A stretch of DNA of 64,000 nt from NCBI GenBank assembly GCA_021186555.1, contig JAJKFL010000007.1, positions 29,107,177 to 29,171,176 of the forward strand, given 5' to 3'. The stretch is from Reticulitermes speratus. Lineage: Eukaryota > Arthropoda > Insecta > Blattodea > Rhinotermitidae. A program made the translations under genes and the position numbers. The notes beneath the pieces were generated by a model, which saw only the letters and a list, made by a program, of their open reading frames with translations, was not told where the DNA came from and did no database searches. This document shows, piece after piece, positions 1 to 12,380 of the stretch; the first letter of the stretch is position 1; every line of letters begins with the position of its first letter.

Positions 1-319
1 CATATTTCTTACGTAAAACATTGGAGTATAGGCCTTTCTATTTCAAATTGTGAACGCCTAATTTGGGGGTCAGAACAGTACAGGAGGTGAAGGAAAATAA
101 GGTTACGAATGCGAAGGGAAAGAGAAGGGGACTGTTTTAAGAAAGTAAATGTAGGAGGAGCAGGAAGAGAATGATAAAGTGCGAAAGAAAGAGGGGGAAC
201 GGAGAAGAAGAAGAAAAGAACAACGTATTTTAACTTTCCTTCCTTGTGTCATGCAACGCAGTGGATTATGATGGTAGATGGTTCAAAAGTTTTGCAGGTC
301 GAAGAGGCACGGGGGCAAC
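1..319. other. Purine-rich sequence, no gene seen
   Basis: No supported reading frame. Roughly positions 80-225 are strongly A/G-rich on the plus strand, which looks like simple-sequence drift rather than coding sequence. Confidence 0.5.
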
Positions 320-698
320 CAGGTGCGCACCCAGAACGTTTCTTTGGGGGGGGGGGGGGGGGCTGACCCTGAAGCTATATATAATTTATGATTGACTTTA
401 AAATTAATGTTACAAATCATGTTGTAAATACAACATAACACTGTCTGCAACTGCGTTTATATACATGTGAATATAACTGCATATTCCATGACTCAATCAC
501 AGTGTTTTTTTAATTTTATTAATTTAGTTTTCAAAATTCTAGTGTACTAGTCATCAGCCTATTTCAGTGGCTGATTTCGGTTGAAGGGTAAACCGCGTAA
601 TTTTTTGATACAATATCTGCCAAATCTGTGTTTTTAAATTTCGGTTTTGGGTGGTTTGGGGGGCTGCAGCCTGGCAGGCCCCCTTGGGTGCGCCCTTG
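320..698. repeat. MITE-like element with hAT-like inverted ends, copy 1
   Basis: The left end reads CAGGTGCGCACCCAGAA and the right end, read inward on the other strand, CAAGGGCGCACCCAAGG, an imperfect terminal inverted repeat. The eight bases outside each end (ggggcaac and aaagcaac) share their last five bases, a weak trace of an 8-bp target duplication as hAT elements make. A long G tract follows the left end. There is no coding capacity. A second copy at 30883 shares the order of internal segments. The assignment to hAT rests only on the end sequence and length. Confidence 0.55.
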
Positions 699-2084
699 AA
701 AGCAACACATTTCTCTGAAATGTCTTCACTGATGTATGAAGCAAGCTAAACGGCGTCATATCCAACAGCGAAATAATCTTCATAGTAACCACCATGAAAA
801 CCTCAAATTTCACATTGTGATTCTTCATGGGGATAACTGCGAGCTACGACGGTACCTCAGACATCATGGAAACAGCAATTCCTCTAACACGTTGGGACTT
901 GTCTACCAAGCTATACGGCGACACGTCAGAGAAGAAAATAATCTTCATAACCATCACCGTGGGACTTCAGGGAGCTCAAACGTAATTACTTTTCAAGTCG
1001 TTCTCACAGAACACACAGGTATTGTTCAAACAACCACCACTTCAAAAAAGCTCCTTCGGTCCCAGAAAGAGATGTAAATTATTTATAGACGTTTTTGGGA
1101 CCTAATTTTATGCGTTAGTTATGGCACCACCTGCAGCCTGGCATTAGTGTCCCGTTGAAACTCACCACTTACTCTATATCTACTTTTAAAGTTTTACTGC
1201 TAATTTCTATGTCATTCCCAAGTACAGTCTGACACATTTACAGTTTTAACTTCATTTTAACCCGGAATAAGTATTTCGCATTAAAAACTTGAGTTTTATT
1301 TAGGCACAAATAAGTTATACTCGTAAGTTGATGTGCCTTAAATCCGATTTATTCACTCAGGATAAACCACTTCCAAGAAAAAACATAAACTTCGATTTGA
1401 GATTAAAACTCTTAGTGCACACACGTGCTAAAATTAAATTCGTTTCGCATGTTTTAGGGTAAGTTCCCCCCCCCCCCCCAAATGTCAAAATTAGTCCAGT
1501 AGTTTCTGTTTTGAACCACGCCAACAGACATGCACACAATTCACATTATAAGCTAATATCCCTGTAAACTTACTTGTGCAAACGCGCGTAAAAATTAATG
1601 CAGAGATAAATTTGAGAAGGAAATGAGGCTCCGTTCTTGTTCTGTGTTACGATATCCTGTGGGTGGGAAGCCAGTGCCTTGCGTCACGTTTCATAAATAA
1701 TTTCACGTACTTGTTGAGCTTTCTCAAGTGTTTACAGAGCAAGCAAACGATCTAGTAATGAGGATCTAAAATATTCAATACTTTAAAAAAATTGCTGTTT
1801 TTTTTTTGTTAGATAAAAGGGAAAATACCGAAACAGATAAATAAGAAAAGCAAACATAGGAACAGACGGTACCGACAAAACAGAAATATAAACTAATGTT
1901 ATGTACAGAACACACCAAAAGTTTAAGTGACTCGCACACATATCTGAATTACAGGTAAAGTCACATCAGAAAATATCATTCTGTCGCAGTTTTGGACTAG
2001 AGTTCTACTCCCCACAAACGAGCCCTTTGTGTCTGTCCTTTTTATTTATACCATCACAATAAACAGTACCGATAATGCATGTTT
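699..2084. other. No supported gene
   Basis: An open frame at 736-1077 (plus) sits in sequence with internal near-repeats (an 'aataatcttcata' motif recurs at about 773 and 937), so it looks like repetitive non-coding DNA. A C tract lies near 1460-1471. I see nothing else I can name. Confidence 0.4.
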
Positions 2085-2245
2085 CTTTGTACAGCAGAGT
2101 TTCCTGCATGTTTCAGTTATTCGACCATCTTCAGGGAAAGGCACTGTACTAAAGATTTTGATACACAATCTAAAACTTTCAGTACAATCCACATTTTATA
2201 ATATATTCCCCCTGAAGATGGCAAAATGACCGAAACTTGTAGGAA
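2085..2245. repeat. Inverted pair of CTGAAGA...GAAAC (hammerhead-like) motifs
   Basis: Minus strand 2105-2138 and plus strand 2207-2245 each carry CTGAAGA, then a G/C-containing spacer, then GAAAC, pointing away from each other. This is the conserved-core order of a hammerhead ribozyme (CUGANGA, stem II, GAAA). Stem II pairing is weak in both arms, so these are probably decayed copies of the element seen in good form at 32580-32623. Confidence 0.45.
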
Positions 2246-2399
2246 AAATTGTTATAAATAAAGAAGCACATAGGCCTATTATTAACTTGGGTATTATGGT
2301 TGTATCCCCCGAGGGGCTCAAAATTATTGTGAGCAGGGAAGTGGGGCTGCCGAGGTCCTGAGCTAACCAGTGTCTCTGGGGGTCATAAATACAGAGACC

Positions 2400-2530
2400 T
2401 GATATTGATTTCAGGCTTCCGCCGCGATGTTGATGAGATCTGCGCTCTTCTGGGATATTACGCGGCGTCGTGTGATAATTGTTTACAGACGTTTCGAGAC
2501 AACCTATCGGTACCATCTTCACGGGTCACA
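2400..2530 (+). repeat. Dispersed repeat with GAAACGTC end motif, copy 1
   Basis: The stretch 'caggcttccgccgcgatgtt', a shared 'gagatctgcgctcttctggg' block and a 'gacgtttcg' block recur with small changes at 37085-37215 (plus) and in the right arm of 45930-46165 (minus). At the distal end the minus strand reads GTGAAGA, spacer, GAAACGTC, again similar to a hammerhead core but with the first core base changed. No coding capacity is visible. Confidence 0.5.
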
Positions 2531-2687
2531 TTTATCGAAACCTGAATAAAATGAGGCCAAGGCCCGATACTGGTCTGTTGCGCCATACACCACTCAATTA
2601 TGGCGGTGTAAACTAACAAAACATAATCCATACAATCCACCACTGAAGTACACAAAAGTTGCATATAAATATTGCTTTAATTCTCCA

Positions 2688-2724
2688 ACATGTTTCGTTT
2701 TATCATCAAACCATATTCAGGGAG
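2688..2724 (-). repeat. Degenerate hammerhead-like motif
   Basis: The minus strand reads CTGAATA, then a potential AT-rich stem, then CGAAACATGT. The core G8 is changed, so a functional ribozyme is unlikely; it is listed as another decayed copy of the same dispersed motif. Confidence 0.35.
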
Positions 2725-3428
2725 AAAAAATACAATATGTGATTGTTGATTACAGATATCAATACGTGACGTAATTTGACATAATTTTTTTTGTATTTGT
2801 ATTTTACAAACGTGCAGTTTATATATATATAAAATTATACATAACTGCTGTACATAAGTACATGTGCAGCCTTTGTGTACCTTGATGGCAGATTGCATGA
2901 ACGGTGTCTGAACGGTGTACGGACATAACAAAGCAATTTAAGGCAACAATACATAAATCTGGTACATGACAAAACATGAGCAGTCCGAAGACAGCTCTGC
3001 GTCTGTTCCTCCAGCAATCCGCCCCACAATTCAACCAATGAGCACTTTTGTAGCAGAATACCAAATTCCAAAACGGTTCATAAATATGCCCACCTCTAGA
3101 TACGATTCTAGGCGACGTTCATCTGCATCTAATCGCTGACTTATAAGATCCATCTTAATCTTTGTTATCTACATCTAGGTCTGCCAAGTGAACCCTTTCC
3201 AGTAGTTTTAAACCACTAAATTCTATACGCAGTCATTTTCTCTACCATCCATCAATCACATTAGGTGGCTCTTAAAACACGCTATTATTACTTTATTATT
3301 ATTATTGTTATTAATTAAACGTCACAACATGGAGATATACAATTTAGTGCAGACAGTTCCACCCATTCTTACGTCGAACCTCATTGGCTATGAGACTAGG
3401 CAAACACCAGAATCGGCCTGATGTGGTT

Positions 3429-3502
3429 AATAATAATAATAATAATACCAGTAGTGGCAGTAGTAGTAGTAATAAAGTAGTGACAGTAGTAGAAGTAATA
3501 AC
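3429..3502 (+). repeat. Trinucleotide-rich simple repeat
   Basis: Runs of TAA/AAT units followed by AGT/GTA units. Open frames on both strands here (Asn/Ser-rich or Leu/Thr-rich) are by-products of the repeat. Confidence 0.8.
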
Positions 3503-3841
3503 GTATTTCAGTTCCTCCTGCTGTAAATCCTTCATTCACTTTTTTCGCTTCAGGAGGATAAATTTCACAACTGCGTGGGAAAGTGCCTATAGCACCTGTC
3601 GCCGTGCAAATAAACGCAATTATATGAAACCTCTTATTAAACTTAATTCCAACAAGACTCGATTGCAAGGCAAACACTGTCAAAATCACGTATCACGTGT
3701 GATTTTATATACTTCGTTATGACATGCTGTTCTTAACATATTCAAACATATTAACTTTTTTTCTTAAATTACAGACGGTCAATGACAATTTAAATTGTGC
3801 CTAATCACTGTTAAGCCTTTCTTAATTCTCACGCTCAAAAG

Positions 3842-3955
3842 GATGTCAAATATCCTCAAAAAGATATATACATATAATATAGTGTGTATATATATGTATA
3901 TATATAATATATATATATATATATACATACAAACGCGTCTTTTGGATATTTGACA
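3842..3955. repeat. AT-rich fold-back element
   Basis: ATGTCAAATATCC at the left is matched by GGATATTTGACAT at the right, flanking a (TA)n-rich core. This could be a very short MITE or a hairpin satellite; only the inverted repeat is seen directly. Confidence 0.55.
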
Positions 3956-5057
3956 TTATATTACAACATATGTATGTATATCTGATGTATCAGCTTTTAT
4001 TTGTATACACGATGATTTATTAATGTGTCCTCTTTGTCGTTAAGGTTTATGTCTGCCCTACCCCCACCTCGAACATCTGAAAATCAACATGACGGCGTTG
4101 TGAAAATCTGAGGTGGAAATGACAGTAGCGCCATTTAATGTGGGTTGTGAAATCTGGTGTGGTAATAGGTCTTCGAAAAATATACAACTTATTTCACTTT
4201 ACTATGTTGTAGAATGTGAAACATCATGGCGGCAGAGCGAAATATTTATTTCGCTTTATTTTTAATTGTAAGAACCAGTGAAACTTTGAAGTTTCTTAAG
4301 CCCATCGATCACATCCAAACATGCAAATGTTGTATGATTAACTTGAAGAATGTTGAAGATAAAAAAAATGGCAACTATACCAAACTTCAAACTTCTTACT
4401 AATATTTTTTATTTGACATTTTTTCCGCTTGACTTATTTCTAATTTCTGTAATGTTCTTTGTCGTACACAGCGCCATGCCGTGCAAGAGTGCTGCAGATC
4501 GAAGTTTCTCGTATCACCCAATTTTAAGCTTTCGACAACAATACATAATAACATCTTCAGAAAAGATACTAACTTGATGCAGGTATCAGTTCGTTCCAGT
4601 ATGAATCCAATCATTTCTTTTTGCAGCTGGTTAATTCAAAGTATTTCCCGTTCACCCGATATCACAAACGTGATCGTTAATGCAGTCACCAATCAGAAGT
4701 ACCTTCCATGTCTTGCCACTGCTACAAATGCACGCCCCAATATTTGTCACTGGCGATGTAGTAATTCTTAAAAATGGCTTCCAATAAAGAATGCAGAATA
4801 GCAAAATTAACTATATTAAAATTAAAAGAAAGTCATACGAAGTGTCCAAGCTGTTCGTGTGGTAGAACTTTGAATCAAGAATTCTGTACTCAATGAATTA
4901 ATATTTAAATAGACTTAGAAATCAATACAGCGCCATCTGCATGTCAGATTAATTATGTTTCTGTTTAACTTGTTGCGCGGATTTGCCACTGTGGACATGG
5001 AAGCTTTATGTCTTAGTTCATAATGTTAGAGACGTTAGGCCTGAAGGCAAAGGTGAA
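3956..5057. other. No supported gene
   Basis: Short frames only, with no domain signature and no conserved splice context that I can see. Confidence 0.4.
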
Positions 5058-5332
5058 GTTGTGCCTCTCCATGCCATGAAGGCACATACGGAGAGTGGAG
5101 GTCTAGCTCCACCAACTCCTAACCTTAACGGTTAATAGGGATGAGTGGCTAACCGCACGCCCCGGCCGATTTACCCCGGGGAAAGGGCTCCCGGCACCCA
5201 TTGAATAGGAGGCTGAGTGGGCCCCAGGGCCTGTCTGCACGTTTTGGAGAAGAAAAAAACCTCTCTGTAGGGACTGAAACCCTGCATAGTACAGCCCGTA
5301 GCCTAGTCACTATACTGACTGAGCTATCCTAT
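5058..5332 (-). repeat. tRNA-derived SINE, family 1, copy 1
   Basis: Read on the minus strand, the right end begins with a tRNA-like head (GCTCAGTCAGTATAGTGACT-type box A region, then a box B-like GGTTTCAGTCC), followed by a conserved body and a tail ending near ACCTTT. The same layout recurs at 28079, 30280, 40533 and, truncated, near 50740. No clear target duplication is visible for this copy. Confidence 0.7.
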
Positions 5333-5826
5333 GCAGATGTAATTTAAACGGCTGGCAAATATCATTAATCGATTTGTGAAGCTATACGAAACATTATGAC
5401 GACCACTGTGTTCTGATCAACATTGGTTGAATAAAAGGATACTTCCCTCCAAATTACGCCATGGATATGAAACTGGTTACTGAAAACTAACACTACAGAC
5501 TATCAGACTCTATTGCAGACCAAACTCTCCATAATTATACGAGTTTTTAAACCTGTGAATGTTTTTCCTTTGTTCCAAAACCTATTCTCTTACAATTTAC
5601 ATACATAACTAATGGCTACATAGTACCCTACGTACACTACAGTGATAGTGTGGATACACGTTACTTGCTATTTGACATACCTCATGGTCCCTGACATTTT
5701 ATAAATCTTAGCTTTCGATTCTTATTAAGACAAAACGCTTCGACACACATGCCAGTAGATACAACAGCCACTGACCGAAAAATATGGTCGCCTGCTCGCA
5801 TAAAGCGAGCAGAACTGGGGAAGCAT
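5333..5826. other. No supported gene
   Basis: No reading frame or repeat I can name. Confidence 0.4.
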
Positions 5827-5836
5827 GTCAGTTAAA

Positions 5837-6080
5837 AGGGGCACGCGGTAGCGCAGTTGGTTGAGGCACTGTGCTGTAAGCCGGAAGGTCGCGGGTTCGA
5901 TTGGGATATTTCGTTGAATCCTTCCGTCCGCACTATGGCCCTGGGGTCGACTCAGCCACTAAAAGAAATTAGGGGTAAAGACGGCTGGTGCATAGGGCTG
6001 ATAGCCTTGCCACCTAGGAGCCTCAAACCCCCTACAGCCCTCAGGTCCTGTCCAGGTGTATAAGGATTGCTTTATCTTAC
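5837..6080 (+). repeat. tRNA-derived SINE, family 2, with target duplication
   Basis: The head has box A-like TAGCGCAGTTGG and box B-like GGTTCGATTGG at tRNA spacing, so an RNA polymerase III internal promoter is likely. The element is flanked by the perfect direct repeat GTCAGTTAAA at 5827-5836 and 6081-6090, which marks a target-primed insertion and fixes both ends. The open frame across it is incidental. Confidence 0.8.
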
Positions 6081-6579
6081 GTCAGTTAAACATGCTACTT
6101 GTACGAAAGTGACAACAATTAACCTGCTGAGAAATAAAGGACATGTTAAATAAAGTAGGAAATATTAGAAAAAGATTCTGAAATTACTGATACCAATACT
6201 TAAAGTGCGCGAACCTAAATTGAAGTTAATTTTACAGCTATATACCACTGCGTAAAATATACATTCCTTTTTTAAATGTTAAAAGAGATTTATTAACATA
6301 ACAATTTACACGCCAAATACATCGCATACCTTATATAAACAATTGTTCCTCTAACCAATTGTCATCACCGTTTACATTACTTTAAATACCTTCACATAGA
6401 ATACACTTGCAACAGCATTGACATCAGAGTTGGAAAATCTGTCAACCACAGATAAGATAATATGCAATGTAACACCACGAAACCAACACACAAACACTTA
6501 TTTGGAAGAAGCTCAAAATCGACATGATACAATAGTAGTGCACGCTTCATGAACAATACTTAGTAAATATTATATAAAT

Positions 6580-6830
6580 GTCTTTGTTCACTACACGTTT
6601 CGGCATTATTGTGCCATTTTTAAGTGAATATTTTAGCCTTTATTACAAAATATTACGAGAGCAATTCTTCTGAGTTACGGCACCATAATGATTGATATCA
6701 AAGTCAACAGTTAAAGCAATATTAAAGGAAATATTAAATTACAAAATTGTGTAATAGTTCGTAATTAACAAAAAATGTTCTGCTAAAGATGGCACAATAG
6801 TGTGAAATTTGTAGTGAACAAAGTGATAAA
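6580..6830. repeat. Inverted pair of hammerhead-like repeats
   Basis: Positions 6583-6640 and 6770-6828 are inverted copies: both carry a TTTGTTCACTACA block, a GAAAC-type element and a GGCACAATA stem. The minus-strand left arm has GGCACAATAATGCC followed by GAAACGTGTA; the right arm has CTAAAGA in place of CTGAAGA. The arrangement matches the palindrome at 32517-32722, but the arms have diverged. Confidence 0.55.
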
Positions 6831-6970
6831 AATATTCACTGAATATTGTTGTGCATGTCTGAAACATAGAGCAGAACTTGGGTAACACAACATGAAGCCA
6901 ATTTACACACACATGATGCACATTACGTGTGTATCGCTAGTGGATGATACGAAAGAAGAACCTACCACAT

Positions 6971-7438
6971 CTACCGGCCTTCCCTACTTTCAAAAATCCC
7001 TTCGATGATAAGAGAAACCAATACAGGAAAAATTTCTTGTTTACCGGTAATTTGGCTCGCTGGATTTCTTAAACGCCTCACGGGAGCCGACATTGTGTTT
7101 CCTATAGCAGTTGCTACTTTCAGTAAGCAAAAACTTGGCTTTATTCCACGTATGTTGGACCAGTCTAATTGGCCCTCTTTGAGACTGTCTAATGTTCCCG
7201 GGACCTCACGGCTGGCACAGGCTGTCCAGTGACTGTGGTTACTTATATCGAACCTAATCCAGCACGTACCTCCCCCATCCTCTTCCTCGAGGACGGAAAC
7301 GGTCTCAGGGATTGGATCCAGTTTCCACAACATTGATTTCTTATGGAAATGCAAACAATGAACAAAGTCAGGGCAATAATTAATATTTTGTTTAATTACC
7401 ACCGTTTGGGAACCTTTGAAATTGACTAGTTTTGACAT
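6971..7438 (-). CDS. Unidentified open frame, 155 codons
   Basis: An uninterrupted frame from an ATG at 7438. I do not recognise the product. It has no predicted signal peptide or membrane span, and contains an acidic/Gly-rich stretch (EEEDGGG) near residues 51-57. The composition is less A/T-rich than the neighbourhood, which makes it slightly more believable than other short frames. No paralogue, splice-site context or neighbouring gene supports it. It may be chance or part of a non-coding transcript. Confidence 0.2.
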   Translation of the reverse strand: MSKLVNFKGSQTVVIKQNINYCPDFVHCLHFHKKSMLWKLDPIPETVSVLEEEDGGGTCWIRFDISNHSHWTACASREVPGTLDSLKEGQLDWSNIRGIKPSFCLLKVATAIGNTMSAPVRRLRNPASQITGKQEIFPVLVSLIIEGIFESREGR

Positions 7439-10199
7439 GATAAAACCAGCTATCTGACACTGTTGTTACATTTTATTGTCCCTGTTTATATAAAGCCCGT
7501 GGCACAGAACCTCTAAAAAGACAGTCCTTTAGATGTGACACCTAACCTTATCTACATATCTTTCATATGAGTACAGACACGGTCTTAGATACGTTTCACT
7601 CAGGAATGTGAGTCTTTCAAGTCACAAGCAAGATTTCGTTAAACGCCACATGAGAGAAAAGTCAGTATAAATGCAAGTCCATTACTTAAAAGAGTATACT
7701 AATCCATTAACCCACAACAAACATGAAGCGATTCCTTTAAAATCTTAGGAACGGAAAAATTAACTAATGAATACGTGCGCAGTCTTGCAAAGGCAAGGTT
7801 TGAATAACCGTGTTATAACAAATAATTTTAACCAATACGGCAATTAATTATCACATGTCTCAAAACTCCTTTTGTTTTGCTCAAATATGTAGTATACAAG
7901 TAGTGACATGAACAGACGATGTGGAAATATGATGGCAAAAAGCGGAGATGTGGGTCCATATTACACATTCAACTAGGTCTATTATAACCTAAAACTTAAA
8001 CAAAAATAACATTTTGAATCCTAAGAATTGACTATTAAATGATGATAATCTAAGTAGTGGTAAATATATATCAACTTCTGTGTCGTTACCTTTCGTATCT
8101 TTATGTAACCTCAAACCTGCAGAAGCAACACACAACACGAATTTCACTGGCGTACAACTCGCTTCACCACAGTCCACCTAGCGGCGTTTACTTTCATTTG
8201 CATCTGACGCATATGCAGGTTGCACGATCTAGCGAACGATTATGCAACTATAACAATGAGGCAAATTCATGCTGTGTAGAATGTAGTTTGCATTCTCCAA
8301 TGTCAACACACTTCGTTATCTGAAATTACATACGCATTTCCTCATTACGGAAATAAGGGTCTGCATGGCAGTTGTACATTTCACATGATGGGATACGACA
8401 ATGATGAAATTTTATGTTTTCAATTACTCACTTCTTCCTCGATTATTTCACGATTTCTTTATATGCAGCACATTACTCCACGCTATCCCGGCAGAATTTC
8501 TCATTTATCCTAATTATTTCTTTACTAACCGACCACTAACTTCCGGTAATTTTCTAATATCACACTAATTCAGTGCATGTAACATACACATGTGCGTACA
8601 TATACGTGCATATTCCAAAATGCAAACAAACATGACCATTCCTGTTAGCGTTTTCCATGAACACTGTTCACAGAACGCACGCACAACCACAGCTGTACCT
8701 GCGATTAAGCCTCATGTCATAGAGGCACACCAGGAAAGATGGAAGTAAATCTCTGCACTAAATGAGAGGCAGTTTCATGCTCCGGTCCTTTTACCAGCAA
8801 GAAAAGAGACAGTGGTTCCCCCTAGCTAACAAAACTGGATGGGCTGCAAAGCTCATGGGCAAATACAATAAAACCGAATGGGACAAGATCACACTCTGCT
8901 CAACATAAAAGCATAGACTGCATTTCTCATGAATTTCATTAAATTAAAACTCATTGGTCATAAAAAGTTTACAATGCATGTATTTTGGAGTCTTTATTTC
9001 CACCTTCAGTAGTAGCAGTTCAGATTTAACTGTGCATTGTCCCAACCAAATCATATCATGTTATGAACTTTTCTATTCCCTGTCGATGCAAGTCCATGTT
9101 CTGTGTTATCAGCCATCATGTCACAACCGTTATCAACTTTAAATCTGTGCCCTGATGCCAAGAATTTCCTTGGGCACTCTAAAACAGATACTGTAATTAA
9201 TTACTTGGCAACAGACTGGGTCTGTATGTGGGATGTTGCAAGGTTCTTCAGGTAAAGAGTTATACACTATACAAATTTCTTTCTCACCACCCCTGGTACA
9301 TTACTGTCTCTATAAAGTGACCATATACTTGTACACTTTGCGGGTCTTCATGTTGATACAAATGTGCTTGAGATATGAGTGAAACAGTGATTACTAATAC
9401 AAAGAGGTACTGCACTTATTTAAGAGAACTGCCATACAGTGTATGGTACTTCTTGAACTACAAATCATTTCTCATACAGATTGAGTTGTTCCTATATCTG
9501 CCAACCAATTCAAACTTTTAACTACTTAATCATTGTCTCTAACTGAAACATATTTAATAGACATACAATTAGAAAATTAATAAACGTGTAATTTCAGGCT
9601 TGAATTGAACACAATCTGGTTCACAGGAGAGGGAATGGCTCACACACACACACACACATGCTGGCAATACAGCCTTTAAAGCACGTTGGTCTCCCACACT
9701 GTTCTAGCCCATTTTGTTCTATCCTTCACTTTAGGGCGCCATCTTCACACATTGCAGACCTGTCAAACTCAAAAGAGGTTGTGGGCCAAAACCGACATTC
9801 AACTTGACATCTTGGGTCACAACACATCACATTCTCTTGTTCATTTGTAAATTTTGAATGTTGAAAAAGCAAGGACAGAAAACATTCCTTGTATTTAGTG
9901 TTTCAGGATTTCTTGTGTGTATTATGCAATAAAAATAATAAGTTAATGTGTTTGAAAACTTACTCAAATACTGACTGAACAAATAACACACAATTTTGCA
10001 AAGGCTTTCCTTAATTTATTGTACTGTAAAATCTAAAATCGTTCTAAAATCATAAAACTGAGCATTTTCAAAATTACTACGTGATTTGAAATTATAAGAA
10101 GGCGAGAAAGTAAGATAACTTACTGCAAAGCACTAGTTGTTAAAACTTAATTAAAAAAAAATTAAATAAAACATTTATCCTTAAATTCCACACCTTCCC
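7439..10199. other. Long stretch without a supported gene
   Basis: Only short frames with no domain signature. A (CA)n microsatellite lies at about 9640-9656. Otherwise I see unannotatable A+T-rich DNA. Confidence 0.4.
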
Positions 10200-12380
10200 A
10201 CTTTTCTCCTACTGAAAGCAACCTTATGGTCCTTATGGACCTTTCACATTATTATAAAATATACACTAAAGTATTATCTAAGAAAATTACAGATGCTAAA
10301 AAAGATCATTATAATAATTTGATTATGCATTCTAATAATAAAATTGCAACCACTTGGAAAATAATCAAAACAGAAAGAGGTAAGACATGTACTAGAGATA
10401 ATGTAACTAAAATGGATGTTAATGGCACTACTACTTGCAATCCTCAAATTATCTCTGATGCTATAAATCAGTATTTTCTATCTGTTGGTAATAATAATGT
10501 TATTAGCATGACTAATACTAATTATAATACCGTCATTAGTTCTCCAGTGGATTATTTATTAGAGACCTTTTTGTACGGCCTTTCCCTAGAATTAAATATA
10601 ACAACATAACGAGACATGAGGTTGAAAAAATGATCAAATCATAAAAATCATCTAATTCCTGTGGCTATGATGAGATATCTGTTAAAATCTTGAAACTAAG
10701 CTGCAGTTATATAATTTACTGTATAAACAGTAAATTGTAATATAAAATTTGTGCAGTTATATAATTTCGCCTCTGACTAAATTATGTAATATGTCCTTAT
10801 CTACAGGTGTTTTTCCTGATTAGCACAAATATTCAGAAATTAAACCTTTTTTTTAAGTCTGGTTCTAAGGATAAAATGGATAGCTATAGACCAATACCAT
10901 TACTACCTTCGTTTTCAAAAATATTTGAAAAACTTATACTTCACAGACTTATTGAACATTTTAATGATCACCACATTATAGCTAATGAACAGTTTGGTTT
11001 TAGGAAAAATTATTCCACTGATAAAGCTATTTTTCAGCTATTAAACCATATATTATATGCATTGATTACTAAGAAAACTGGTGGAGGAATCTTTTGCGAT
11101 TTAAGAAAGGCATTTGATTGTGTTGATCATGCTATATTAATGTCTAAACTAAAGTTCTACGGAATAACAGGTCAAATGTATGATTTAATAAAATCTTATT
11201 TACAAGATAGATATCAGCGAGTAATAATATGCTCTGATAGTGCTCAAAATAACTATTCAGGATGGGGTAAGGTTTCCAAGGGTGTCCCACAAGGCTCCAT
11301 CCTTGGACCTTATCTTTTCTTGGTATACATTAATGACTTACCTATATTCTTAAATAAAAATTCTTAACACGTTCTTTTTGCGAACGATACCAGCGTTCTG
11401 GTAACTAGTTCTAATCAGCAAGCCTTTCAAATCGAAATTAATGAGATTTTTACACAATTAAACTCCTGGTTTAAATGCAATTTGTTATCGCTTAACTTGG
11501 ACAAAACCCAATTTATTCATTTTAAAATGAGAAATACACCTTATATGAACATTAAAATTAACGATAACCATAACACTATTTCTAATGCAAATGTCACAAA
11601 GTTCCTTGGATTAACCATTGAAAATAATTTGTTCTGGAGAACTCACATAGATCTACTATCATCAAAGCTAGGCACAGTTTGTTATGTTTTAAGAACTGTT
11701 AAATCATACATGTCTGAAGAAGTACTAGTTATGATTTATTATGCTTATTTTCATTCAGTGCTTAGTTACGGCATAATCTTTTGAGGTAATTCCCCACATA
11801 GTATTGACTTATTTCGACTACAAAAAAAGGTTATTAGAATTATTTGCAGTATACATAATAGAGTTTCATGTAGAGACTATTTTAAACAATTTATAATACT
11901 TCCTCTTCAATCTCATTATGTATTCTCAATATTGAGGTTTGTAGCCAATAATATTAATTATTATAAGTTCTGTTCTGATATACATGATATTAAAACTAGA
12001 CATACTAAAGATCTGTATCAACCATCTTCCTCCTTATCAGCTTTTAATACTGGGACTTTTAATACGAGTATAAAAATATTTATTAAACTACCGACTGAAA
12101 TAAGGGTATTAATTCATGATACTAAAGAATTTAAAAAAAGGTTAAAGGTTTTCCTTCATTCCAATTCTTTTTGTACATTACAGGAATATTTTAATTATCA
12201 AAATAAGTAATTCTTTAATTCTATATGTTTTCTTCTGTTATAAGAATTGTTTAATTGTATTTAAATGGACAAACACATTTTGTTGTGTTCTTATGTATAT
12301 AATAAACTGACAGATTCTATCCGGAAGTTACTGCAAACCATTATAAGGATTGACAGAATGTATAATATGAATAAATGAAT
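10200..12380 (+). pseudogene. 5'-truncated non-LTR retrotransposon (jockey/CR1-like reverse transcriptase), copy 1
   Basis: Reverse transcriptase relic. Frames at 10226-10609, 10807-11367, 11482-11784 and 11932-12210 follow one another as pieces of one polymerase. RT landmarks in order: a YRPI..LP.F.K..E motif (residues ~29-44 of the second frame), the EQFGFR block, the FCDLRKAFD palm motif with the first catalytic Asp, and the GVPQGSILGP block. The second catalytic motif, normally F/Y-A-D-D, lies just past a stop at about 11365 and reads FAND, so the enzyme is dead. The endonuclease half is missing, as expected for 5' truncation. The 3' end runs into a short AATAAATGAATAAA-type tail. It is related to the copy at 13780. 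Confidence 0.85.

Noticed and set aside
736-1077. 113-codon plus-strand frame
   Set aside because: Overlaps a frame on the other strand, has internal DNA near-repeats and no recognisable domain; more likely repetitive non-coding DNA.
5857-6063. 68-codon frame beginning at a tRNA-like sequence; possible true tRNA gene
   Set aside because: The tRNA-like part continues into a SINE body and is flanked by a perfect target duplication, so it is a SINE, not a tRNA gene or protein gene.
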